Of a stretch of 64,000 bases of DNA, positions 44,244 through 51,616 are shown in pieces. A program made the translations under genes and the position numbers. The notes beneath the pieces are model-generated. The model did not search any database and was not told the origin of the DNA. It worked only from the letters and a program-made list of their open reading frames with translations. This DNA comes from Candidatus Nitrosocaldaceae archaeon (GTDB taxonomy: Archaea; Thermoproteota; Nitrososphaeria; Nitrososphaerales; Nitrosocaldaceae), in assembly GCA_026002835.1 (NCBI GenBank), contig BPGC01000004.1:1-64000 (forward strand), given 5' to 3'. Position 1 is the first letter of the stretch. Each line of letters opens with the position of its first letter.

Positions 44244-45697
44244 GAATATACTTAAATAATAAACTATGCGAAGCTACATTAAAAACAGATCTACGATTTA
44301 TAACTAATCCATCTATCAATGAACGTACAACTAAACTTGCTGATATATTCGGGATAGATATCGATGAACATGAATTTGTTATCTATGATAATATAAGCAT
44401 AGAAATACTACCTAAAGATATTGTATATATAACTGGAGAGAGCGGAGGAGGCAAATCACAGTTATTAAAGATAATAACAGATGAACTTAAGAAACATGAA
44501 GAGTTTGGTAATATTATAACTGATAAAGATGTGTTATCTAGTATTAATAATAAGCCAATAATAGAACAGATAGGCAGCAATGTAAGCAATGCTATAAGAA
44601 TACTTAGTATAGTAGGATTAAACGAAGCATATCTAATGTTAAGAAGGTATGATGAATTATCAGATGGTCAAAAATATAGATTTAGAATTGCGAAGATGAT
44701 AGATAGTAATGCAGATACATGGATAATGGACGAGTTCTTATCTATGCTTGATAGAACTACAGCAAAAGTAGTAGCATATACAATACAAAAAGCTGCTAGA
44801 AGGTTTAATAAAACATTAATAGTAGCAACCGCTCATGATGATCTTATAGAGGATCTAAATCCTAATTTATTAATAGTAAAGAATTTTGGAAGTGATGTTA
44901 GGATAGATAGAAGGGAAGTTAAGAATAATCAATGTTCATTAGTGAGTAGAGTAAAGATAGTAGAAGGATCGATGAATGATTATAGACAATTAAAATCACT
45001 CCATTATAAACAAGGTAAAGTAATACCAAAATACATCTATAAAGCAGTTATAGATGGAGAACTTGCTGGCGTTATAGTATATGGTCCAGCTCATCTAGCT
45101 CTAAAAGCTAGAAATATAGTACTTCCAGAATATAAGAAGAGAAGAGATGAAGACGGGAAGTCACATGCTAAAAAAGTCAATGATGATATAGTAAGGATAT
45201 GGAGAGTTATAGTCAAACCAAAATATAGAGGTGCTGGATTGGCTACCAAATTAGTAAAAGATACATTAATGCTTGTAGAGAAGCCATATGTTGAAACATT
45301 AGCCGTAATGGCTCAATACTCTAACTTTTTTGAGAGTGCTGGTATGATAAAGATAGATCCGGAACTTTATAATAATGTAGATAAAGCATATATGAAAGCA
45401 CTAGATAGGTTAGCAATACTAGGTTTTGATAGTTCTATGCTTGTAAGCAAGAAATATTGTAGAGAAAGACTTTCTATCCTAAATAAGGAAGAATTAGAAG
45501 AAGTAAAGAGGATAGTTATAAAACATTTCTATAGCGAGAAGTTCAAGCATCCTAGAGCATTAAAAGATCTTCTTAAAGGCGATATAGATGCATTAGCAGA
45601 TGCATTAACAAACAGAAAGTTACCTTATGTATATCTTATATGGAAGAATCCTAAATTCATAGATAAACCAGAACCAAAAATATTTTTAAGTGATTAA
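44240..45697 (+). CDS. ABC-type ATPase fused to GNAT acetyltransferase (COG2401-like)
   Basis: 485 aa. N-terminal ABC ATPase: Walker A GESGGGKS, signature ELSDGQKYRFRIA, Walker B TWIMDEFLS, H-loop TAHDD; no membrane helices, so not a transporter. Residues about 240-365 are a GNAT domain, acetyl-CoA loop in IVKPKYRGAGLATKLV. C-terminal 110 residues are helical. This combination is known from archaea and phages (COG2401) with unknown function. Coupled to terL by 4 nt, suggesting a role in packaging, capsid or host modification. Confidence 0.85.
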   Translation: MRIYLNNKLCEATLKTDLRFITNPSINERTTKLADIFGIDIDEHEFVIYDNISIEILPKDIVYITGESGGGKSQLLKIITDELKKHEEFGNIITDKDVLSSINNKPIIEQIGSNVSNAIRILSIVGLNEAYLMLRRYDELSDGQKYRFRIAKMIDSNADTWIMDEFLSMLDRTTAKVVAYTIQKAARRFNKTLIVATAHDDLIEDLNPNLLIVKNFGSDVRIDRREVKNNQCSLVSRVKIVEGSMNDYRQLKSLHYKQGKVIPKYIYKAVIDGELAGVIVYGPAHLALKARNIVLPEYKKRRDEDGKSHAKKVNDDIVRIWRVIVKPKYRGAGLATKLVKDTLMLVEKPYVETLAVMAQYSNFFESAGMIKIDPELYNNVDKAYMKALDRLAILGFDSSMLVSKKYCRERLSILNKEELEEVKRIVIKHFYSEKFKHPRALKDLLKGDIDALADALTNRKLPYVYLIWKNPKFIDKPEPKIFLSD

Positions 45698-45709
45698 CTA
45701 ACCAGAATT

Positions 45710-45937
45710 ATGCCAAGAATAAAGTTATTAGGCAATGCAAGAAAAGTAGTAGGAAGTAATATTATAGATCTTAAAATAAATAATATCGATGATCTAATAG
45801 ATATGTTAAAAGCAAAAGGTATTAGCAAAGAAGAATTGCTTATACTAGTAAATGGAGTAGAGTTATCATTAATTGATAATAAAGAATTGGATGATAATGA
45901 TATAGTAACTATAGCATCTATAGTTCATGGTGGTTAG
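45710..45937 (+). CDS. Ubiquitin-like sulfur carrier / SAMP (MoaD/ThiS family)
   Basis: A 75-aa beta-grasp protein ending in HGG, the C-terminal di-glycine needed for thiocarboxylate formation or protein conjugation. RIKLLGNARKVVG and ELLILVNGVE fit MoaD/SAMP-type folds. It may serve tRNA thiolation, molybdopterin synthesis or protein tagging. Its stop abuts the cgi121 ATG. Confidence 0.85.
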   Translation: MPRIKLLGNARKVVGSNIIDLKINNIDDLIDMLKAKGISKEELLILVNGVELSLIDNKELDDNDIVTIASIVHGG

Positions 45938-46408
45938 ATGAAGATAAAGGATTATAATCTAAGCATCTCATCTATTGTTACAGATGATCCAAAAGAATCT
46001 CTTGCTAAAATTAGAGATAAATATGCTAATGCAATAATACAGATGATAGATATAGATGCTATAGTTGATAAAGAGCATATAGAAGAGATGGTAAAACTTG
46101 CTTTAGAAGCATATGAGAGAAATGTTATGATAGCAGATCATATAGAGATGGAATTATTATTAAGAATAGCATGCACGAATCAGATCTATAAAGCTATAGA
46201 GTTTGCTGGAGCTAAACCAAACAAATTAGCAATTTTACTAATTTTAAGCAGAGAACATATAGAAAGCGAAGAATATGAAATAGAATATAATAAGGATAGG
46301 ATAGATAAATTGATCAAATACCATAATATTAAGGAAGATGAGCTCGATGCTGTTTTGGATCATAAACTTACATCTATACTTATAGAGAAAGCTAATCTAA
46401 TCTATTGA
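45938..46408 (+). CDS. cgi121: KEOPS complex subunit Cgi121
   Basis: 156 aa. The mid-section MELLLRIACTNQIYKAIEFAGAK region (with residues spread over positions 68-90) matches Cgi121, which delivers tRNA to KEOPS for t6A synthesis at position 37. It sits directly after the SAMP gene and overlaps the convergent THUMP gene by 12 nt; Sua5, the first t6A enzyme, is next. Confidence 0.85.
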   Translation: MKIKDYNLSISSIVTDDPKESLAKIRDKYANAIIQMIDIDAIVDKEHIEEMVKLALEAYERNVMIADHIEMELLLRIACTNQIYKAIEFAGAKPNKLAILLILSREHIESEEYEIEYNKDRIDKLIKYHNIKEDELDAVLDHKLTSILIEKANLIY

Positions 46409-46912
46409 TCTCTTCATCTTTTCCAAACTGAATATATCATTACTCTTTAATACAGATATACCAGTATCTTTTCCAACTATCTCTATCAATATTATCCAAT
46501 CTGGATTATCTAATCTTACCTTTCTATCTATCTTCGTTGCTATCTTCTCTATTATATCTCTACTATGCAAATTGGTAAACCTTTTCTCTACTTCTATCTT
46601 ATAACTTTCACCCTCCTTTATCTTCGCAGCCAACTTTATGGCTTCTTTGCTAATATCATCTAATTCTGTATTTGTAACTAGATCTATAGGTATTAGCCTT
46701 AAAACAAATCTTATCTTCCATGGATACTCTTTAACGATATCTTTAACTTTATTTACTATCTTATAAGGATCCGATTCAGTTAAACATAATACCAAACCAG
46801 ATATCCTTGTTTTAGTAAATATTATCTTCTCATCTGGTAATAACTCTTCTAACTCTTCTATCAATCTATTCTCCATATTTCTATAAGTAGTAGCTATTAG
46901 ATTAAAGTTCAT
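46397..46912 (-). CDS. THUMP-domain protein (Tan1-like)
   Basis: 171 aa, a THUMP RNA-binding domain: VKDIVKEYPWKIRFVLRLIP, then YKIEVEKRFTNLHSRDIIEKI and DWIILIEIVGKDTGIS. Stand-alone THUMP proteins like Tan1 assist tRNA modification (acetylcytidine). It overlaps Sua5 by 11 nt on the same strand. Confidence 0.88.
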   Translation of the reverse strand: MNFNLIATTYRNMENRLIEELEELLPDEKIIFTKTRISGLVLCLTESDPYKIVNKVKDIVKEYPWKIRFVLRLIPIDLVTNTELDDISKEAIKLAAKIKEGESYKIEVEKRFTNLHSRDIIEKIATKIDRKVRLDNPDWIILIEIVGKDTGISVLKSNDIFSLEKMKRSID

Positions 46913-47513
46913 ACTTTAATACCTCTTCTATTACATACTTCTTGATATATCCTTCCCTAACTATCTTCTTATCTATAATATCAATTACCGTAGATTCGAT
47001 ACCTAATGTTTTTCCATCATCTATTATAACATCTACTCTTTCTCTCAATCTATCATCCAACTCTTCTATGCTCTTGATACTTGAAGAACCGGATATATTT
47101 GCACTTGTTCCTATCAATATTCCATTACACTCTTCAATCAATCTTAACGCACATTTATGGTTAGGTATCCTAATACCAGCCTTATCAATCCCAAGATTTT
47201 CTCTCAATCTATCATCTCTTAAAGGCATGATTATGGTTAATGCTCCAGGCCAGAATTTATCTATCAACCTTTTAGCCTCTATGCTTATATAGGCTATCCT
47301 ATTTACATGGTTTAATGAACTTGCTAGTAACGGCAATGGCTTATGCTTACCTCTTTCTTTGATAAGAAATATCTTATCTATAGCATCTTTGTTATATGGA
47401 TCTGCTCCTAAACCATATACTGTATCTGTAGGATATACAATTACTCCTCCACTTTTTACATGTCTACTAGCAATCTCTCTCCCTTTGTTATCGCATTTTA
47501 CTATCAAACACAA
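46902..47513 (-). CDS. sua5: Threonylcarbamoyl-AMP synthase (Sua5/YrdC/TsaC)
   Basis: 203 aa. GGVIVYPTDTVYGLGADP, KERGKHKPLPLLAS, then WPGALTIIMP and GTSANISG are canonical. It forms threonylcarbamoyl-AMP for t6A. The protein lacks the C-terminal SUA5 domain, so it is the short YrdC type. Operon with the THUMP gene. Confidence 0.95.
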   Translation of the reverse strand: MCLIVKCDNKGREIASRHVKSGGVIVYPTDTVYGLGADPYNKDAIDKIFLIKERGKHKPLPLLASSLNHVNRIAYISIEAKRLIDKFWPGALTIIMPLRDDRLRENLGIDKAGIRIPNHKCALRLIEECNGILIGTSANISGSSSIKSIEELDDRLRERVDVIIDDGKTLGIESTVIDIIDKKIVREGYIKKYVIEEVLKYEL

Positions 47514-47579
47514 AGTTATTATCTATATCTCCTTATAAAGCAAATGTTTATTAAACCATTTGCTTCAATACTTTGAAGC

Positions 47580-47690
47580 ATGTCAGAGGAAGAGGTTGAG
47601 GAAGAGTTCGAGGAAGACTTTGAGGAAGATTTCGAAGAGGATTTTGAGGAAGATTTCGAAGAGGATTTCGAGAGCGACGATGAATACTAA
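47580..47690 (+). CDS. Hyperacidic EEDF-repeat microprotein (36 aa)
   Basis: After MSEEEVEEEF the protein is a run of EEDF tetrads (five copies) ending in ESDDEY. Nearly all residues are Glu, Asp or Phe, giving a charge near -25. A tataaag element at 47535-47541 and an AT-rich element at 47547 precede the ATG. A reading frame on the same strand one base shifted yields Arg/Lys-rich sequence and is judged spurious. It may be a nucleic-acid mimic or metal/histone-like-protein binder (inference). Confidence 0.65.
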   Translation: MSEEEVEEEFEEDFEEDFEEDFEEDFEEDFESDDEY

Positions 47691-47741
47691 CCTTTATTTT
47701 GTTGACATATTATTTATTAATGATTCATACTATTATAACTT

Positions 47742-47885
47742 ATGGAAGATGAACTCCTTATCTGTTATGATAATGAAGGTAAGATAAAGATAATTACTCC
47801 TAAAGATCTCAAGCCTGATGATCATATAATAACATGCATACCTATCAAGAAAGTGATAATAGATGATTACACTGAAAAGGTTTAA
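47742..47885 (+). CDS. Hypothetical 47-aa protein
   Basis: A short, soluble, mixed-charge frame: YDNEGKIKIITPKDLKPDDH then IITCIPIKKVIID. TATA-like atttattaat (47711-47720) is about 27 bp upstream of the ATG. Amphipathic beta-like alternation makes coding likely. No family is recognised. Confidence 0.6.
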   Translation: MEDELLICYDNEGKIKIITPKDLKPDDHIITCIPIKKVIIDDYTEKV

Positions 47886-47914
47886 AAGTTTGATGCTATA
47901 ATTCTATTATAGAG

Positions 47915-48037
47915 ATGAGTATATGTTCAAGATGCTATGAGCACTTGGACGAGAATGGAAATCATCTCAATGGATTGAATGTATGTGATGATATACTGTA
48001 TAGTTTGAAGAAGAAAGGTTTAGCAATTGACGAATAA
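47915..48037 (+). CDS. Small protein with CxxC motif (40 aa)
   Basis: MSICSRCYEHLDENGNHL opens the protein: Cys4, Cys7 and His10 or His17 plus Cys24 could bind zinc. It lies 29 bp after the previous small gene and just before the convergent pentapeptide-like gene. Function unknown. Confidence 0.6.
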   Translation: MSICSRCYEHLDENGNHLNGLNVCDDILYSLKKKGLAIDE

Positions 48038-48040
48038 TTT

Positions 48041-49615
48041 TTATTTTCTTCTCTCAAACTTTCGCTTTAATGCTATGAATGCTGATGCTAGGAATGGAAC
48101 GCTTATCAATCTCTCAATAACTCCGATATTATCATCTAACTTTGGGAATTGGAAATATGCTCTAATACCATCTATTGCTTGCTGATTTATGCATGTTATA
48201 TCATTAGGATTACAATTCATTACTATTCTTAATGCTAGGAATGATCCTATTGCTATTGGAGTCCATACTATTAATGGTAAACTTGCACTCTCCCCATACA
48301 TTGCTATCCATTTGTATAATAGATATGGAATAGATCTCAACTTCCTCAATCCATGATCATTCTCTAATCCTTTCCTAATAGCTTCCATCTCTCCTATGAA
48401 GAAGTTTGACGCTTCGTTGAATAATAGTCTGCTCTCATAATTCTTCCTTAATTGGTTATATATCTTTGATACCTCTTCATAATTCTTATATACATCAAGG
48501 AACTCTTCATCTATTATTATCTTTCTGCTTATCAAACCCTTGAGTCTACGCTTTTCTTTCCATTTAACATTATGAAACTCAACGTTTGTTAGATCAACTC
48601 CTTTAAATGATACCGCTTCTAAGCTTAATTGATCGTTTGCTTCTCCTATGAACCTAACCCTTTTTCTGAATGTTGAGTAATCGAACTTTATTGGTATATC
48701 ATCATACTTTAAGTATATTATCTTATTATTATCTTCATTCTTAATTGATAATTTATATTCTTTATCTGCTCTTAATATCCGCTTCTCTAGATCTATTACT
48801 ATTTGTCCATTTACAATTATAGTATTGTTATGCTTTTCAATCTTGCCTATTATATTGAACCTTTTTAATGCTTCTTCTATCTCTTTATCATTATTCCATC
48901 TGAATAAGTATGGATAGAATTTTGTATTGATAAATTCAACTTCATCTTGGAAATCTGTATTGGTGAAATCTGCTTCTGCTTGAAATGATGCAGAACTGAA
49001 ATCTGCTGCTTGAAATGATGCATAACTGAAATCTGCTGCTTGAAATGATGCATAACTGAAATCTGCTGCTTGAAATGATGCAGATCTGAAATATGCTTTT
49101 GCTTGAAATGATGCAGAACTGAAATATGCTTCTGCTTGAAATGATGCAGAACTGAAATATGCTTCTGCTTGAAACGATGCAAAATTGAAATCTGCTTCTG
49201 CTTGAAACGATGCAAAATTGAAATCTGCTTCTGCTTGAAATGATGCAGAACTGAAATCTGCTGCTTGAAACGATGCAAAATTGAAATCTGCTTCTGCTTG
49301 AAATGATGCAGAACTGAAATATACAGGCTTTTTAAATTCAATCTTTAAACCTTTTTTCTTAAGAGGCTTAAAATCAAAGCTAGGAAGGTTAAAACCTATA
49401 CAAAGTAATGGTTTTTGATCAGTAATAGCAGATTCAACAAGTTTATAAAACTCATCTCTAACTTCCTCTTCATGTTCTCTCCAATAATCTTCAGCATGAA
49501 ATATACAATATCCATCAACTTTAGCAGGATGAGGACATTTATATTTAGCAAGATAATTTAATTCATAATCATAATATATAGCAGTATACTTGCACATATC
49601 TAAAGAGATAAGCAT
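48041..49615 (-). CDS. Pentapeptide-like repeat membrane protein
   Basis: 524 aa. N-terminal Cys/His cluster (KCPHPAKVDGYCIFHAEDYW), then residues about 92-215 with 11 copies of ASFQA set in 10- or 11-residue units (ADFSSASFQA, AYFSSASFQAE), a pentapeptide-like beta-helix whose register is broken by an extra Glu in some units. A globular domain and a C-terminal region with helices (LPLIVWTPIAIGSFLALRIV; LISVPFLASAFIAL) follow, as in pentapeptide-repeat ion-channel-like proteins. It starts 1 nt inside the DUF72 stop (TAATG). Confidence 0.8.
   Translation of the reverse strand: MLISLDMCKYTAIYYDYELNYLAKYKCPHPAKVDGYCIFHAEDYWREHEEEVRDEFYKLVESAITDQKPLLCIGFNLPSFDFKPLKKKGLKIEFKKPVYFSSASFQAEADFNFASFQAADFSSASFQAEADFNFASFQAEADFNFASFQAEAYFSSASFQAEAYFSSASFQAKAYFRSASFQAADFSYASFQAADFSYASFQAADFSSASFQAEADFTNTDFQDEVEFINTKFYPYLFRWNNDKEIEEALKRFNIIGKIEKHNNTIIVNGQIVIDLEKRILRADKEYKLSIKNEDNNKIIYLKYDDIPIKFDYSTFRKRVRFIGEANDQLSLEAVSFKGVDLTNVEFHNVKWKEKRRLKGLISRKIIIDEEFLDVYKNYEEVSKIYNQLRKNYESRLLFNEASNFFIGEMEAIRKGLENDHGLRKLRSIPYLLYKWIAMYGESASLPLIVWTPIAIGSFLALRIVMNCNPNDITCINQQAIDGIRAYFQFPKLDDNIGVIERLISVPFLASAFIALKRKFERRK
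48955..49325 (-). repeat. Coding tandem repeats of 30/33 bp (ASFQA units)
   Basis: About eleven near-identical copies around cttgaaatgatgca or cttgaaacgatgca. Unit lengths are multiples of three, so gain or loss of units keeps the frame. Confidence 0.9.
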
Positions 49616-50328
49616 TATCTATTAAAATATAATGCCATAAACCTTCTTGCATCATCAAGCATATAGATATTATTAAACATTACAAAACTTTTATGATTAG
49701 AAGATACAACCTCTTTCAACTTTAAGAGATCAGAATCTGTATATTTATATCTATAAGGTTTAGAGCCTAAACCATGTAATCTATAATAATTGATATCTTT
49801 GCTAACAGCTCTATCTTTGAATGGATCAACAGCATGAATCAAACCAAATTCATCGATAAGCAAAGATATCTTCTCCCTAGTCCATGAACTATGCCTAAAC
49901 TCTATAGCAAGCAGAGAATGCTTATCGATGTTAGCAAAGAATCTTTTAGCATTATTCATATTCTCTTCATTAGCAATAAATGATGGAGGTAGTTGGAATA
50001 AGCAGATATAAGCATCTAAAGCGTCTATAATCTCAAGCATCTTCTGCCATAGCATAAAATTCTCCTCGGTAGGTTTTAGATGACCAAAGTTATCAGCATT
50101 ACCTTCTGGTTTCTTAACCCTTCTATAAGTTGGACTTGATAACGGATGTGTCAAACCTTGATAAGCTTTAACATTAAAGATTAGGTTAGATGCAATATTC
50201 CTCCATCTCTTAACTGTATCAACTCTAGGAATGGCATAAAATATCCTATCGATCTCAACAGTAGGAAACTCTTTAGCATACTTATCTAATGGTAAAGGAA
50301 GAGAACAACAGCCAACAAACACTTCCAT
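49615..50328 (-). CDS. DUF72 family protein
   Basis: A 237-aa TIM-barrel-like protein: EVFVGCCSLPLPLDKYAKEF, FPTVEIDRIFYAIPR, then LLAIEFRHSSWT and YYRLHGLG match the DUF72/YecE family. Function unknown; related to nuclease/endonuclease IV-like barrels. In operon with the pentapeptide-like gene. Confidence 0.9.
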   Translation of the reverse strand: MEVFVGCCSLPLPLDKYAKEFPTVEIDRIFYAIPRVDTVKRWRNIASNLIFNVKAYQGLTHPLSSPTYRRVKKPEGNADNFGHLKPTEENFMLWQKMLEIIDALDAYICLFQLPPSFIANEENMNNAKRFFANIDKHSLLAIEFRHSSWTREKISLLIDEFGLIHAVDPFKDRAVSKDINYYRLHGLGSKPYRYKYTDSDLLKLKEVVSSNHKSFVMFNNIYMLDDARRFMALYFNR

Positions 50329-50429
50329 ATTATCATTAATAGATAATGGGTTAATAAATTATGAAATAAACTGCTAGAACTGATATATTATTGATTTAGG
50401 AATTATTTAAAATTCTTACTAGATTTTAT

Positions 50430-50500
50430 ATACTATCAAGTCTATAGTATGTAATATTTAATACATACATACCAATATTTCATTTACCATATATAGTAAA
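50430..50500. promoter_or_regulatory. Cluster of three inverted repeats upstream of the EPS operon
   Basis: atactat/atagtat (50430-50436, 50444-50450), gtatgta/tacatac (50447-50453, 50462-50468) and tttac/gtaaa (50483-50487, 50496-50500), with 7-8 nt spacers each. They lie within 75 bp of the ATG at 50504, suggesting control by a dimeric regulator. The rest of the 175-bp gap shows nothing else. Confidence 0.5.
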
Positions 50501-50503
50501 TAT

Positions 50504-51565
50504 ATGTTACTATTTTCTCTTAAAAGAAAGAAACTAATCTCTGTAACCCTAGCTATCGTTCTACTCGTATATCCATTAGCTATAGATGGAGCTGAACAAA
50601 GAGTATATTATGTATCGCCCAATGGCAATGATAATAACGATGGTTTGACTCCTAATACTCCATTCAAAAGCATAATGAAAGCACTGAAATTAGCAAAGGC
50701 TGGTGATACTATAATATTAGCAGATGGAGTTTATAGAGAGGATATCGATAGTGTTAGAGATGGAGAAGAGAATAATCCTATAACTATTAAAGGTAACAAA
50801 GATGCCATACTTAAGGCTAAGAACGATGATAGGATAGTAGAGATAAACCATGATTATATAATATTACAAGGATTTACCATTGATGGTCATTATAAGAAAG
50901 AAGGAAAAGATTACTATACTGACAAATTGATATGGGTTCAAGGAGCAAGTAATGTAAGAATAATAAATATGACTATAAAGAATGCTGGTGATGAATGTAT
51001 AAGGTTAAAATACTTTGCTAGTAATAACGAGATAGCGTATAATATAATAAGAAATTGCGGTGTTACAGATTTTAAATATAATGGAGGAGGTAAGAATGGT
51101 GAATTGATATATATAGGAACTGCTCCAGAGCAATTGCATAAAAATCCTACAGATGATATAGATAGATCTAATAACAATTGGATACATCATAACCTATTCG
51201 ATGTTAGAGGCAGCGAATGTGTCGATATTAAAGAAGGTTCTATGTATAATTTAATAGAATATAATATATGCAGAAGCATGGATGATGAAGATTCTGGAGG
51301 GTTTAGCATAAGAGGTAACAATAACATAATTAGATATAATGAGATATATGATAACAAAGGAGTTGGAATTAGGTTAGGAGGGGATACTGAACAAGATGGA
51401 ATAAATAATGATGTATATGATAATATAATTTATAATAATAAGAAAGGAGCAATCAGATTTATTGTAGAACCTCAAAATAAGATTTGTAATAATACAATTT
51501 ATGACGAAAAGGTAACAAGTGGTAAATATAAGGATATATACAATCCTACAGTTGCATGTAATTGA
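50504..51565 (+). CDS. Secreted right-handed beta-helix protein (DUF1565, polysaccharide lyase-like)
   Basis: 353 aa with a signal peptide (residues 1-30) and YYVSPNGNDNNDGLTPNTPF, FKSIMKALKLAKAGDTIIL, the usual N-cap of DUF1565 beta-helix lyases. PbH1-type repeats (NNIIRYNEIYDN, NDVYDNIIYNN) follow. Likely acts on an extracellular polysaccharide as lyase or epimerase. First gene of the putative exopolysaccharide operon. Confidence 0.82.
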   Translation: MLLFSLKRKKLISVTLAIVLLVYPLAIDGAEQRVYYVSPNGNDNNDGLTPNTPFKSIMKALKLAKAGDTIILADGVYREDIDSVRDGEENNPITIKGNKDAILKAKNDDRIVEINHDYIILQGFTIDGHYKKEGKDYYTDKLIWVQGASNVRIINMTIKNAGDECIRLKYFASNNEIAYNIIRNCGVTDFKYNGGGKNGELIYIGTAPEQLHKNPTDDIDRSNNNWIHHNLFDVRGSECVDIKEGSMYNLIEYNICRSMDDEDSGGFSIRGNNNIIRYNEIYDNKGVGIRLGGDTEQDGINNDVYDNIIYNNKKGAIRFIVEPQNKICNNTIYDEKVTSGKYKDIYNPTVACN

Positions 51566-51616
51566 AATTATTATACATATATAATTATATATAGAACATT
51601 TAATAATTATCTTGTA

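Larger units (their letters stand above)
30639..45700 (+). mobile_element. HK97-type tailed-virus morphogenesis block (provirus remnant or GTA-like element)
   Basis: About 15 kb of tightly packed, same-strand genes: portal, protease-capsid fusion, connectors, tail terminator, tail tube, chaperones, tape measure, hub with lectin domain, fibres, ribbon-helix-helix protein, putative small terminase, large terminase, ABC/GNAT fusion. No integrase, recombinase, replication, lysis or repressor gene is recognisable. Genes carry Shine-Dalgarno sites, unlike flanking leaderless host genes. Host genes (mqnC; SAMP-cgi121) flank it. Edges are approximate, and no convincing attachment repeats are seen. 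Confidence 0.85.

Noticed and set aside
47560..47787. Arg/Lys-rich 75-codon frame
   Set aside because: It is the shifted frame of the EEDF microprotein; its composition is an artefact of gaggaaga-type repeats, and it runs into unrelated sequence.
48955..49325. Short direct repeats of about 30 bp resembling CRISPR repeats
   Set aside because: No spacers; the units encode ASFQA repeats in frame.
48877..49341. 154-codon frame made of FKQK/LHH repeats
   Set aside because: Alternative frame of the ASFQA repeat gene; the repeats produce long open frames by construction.
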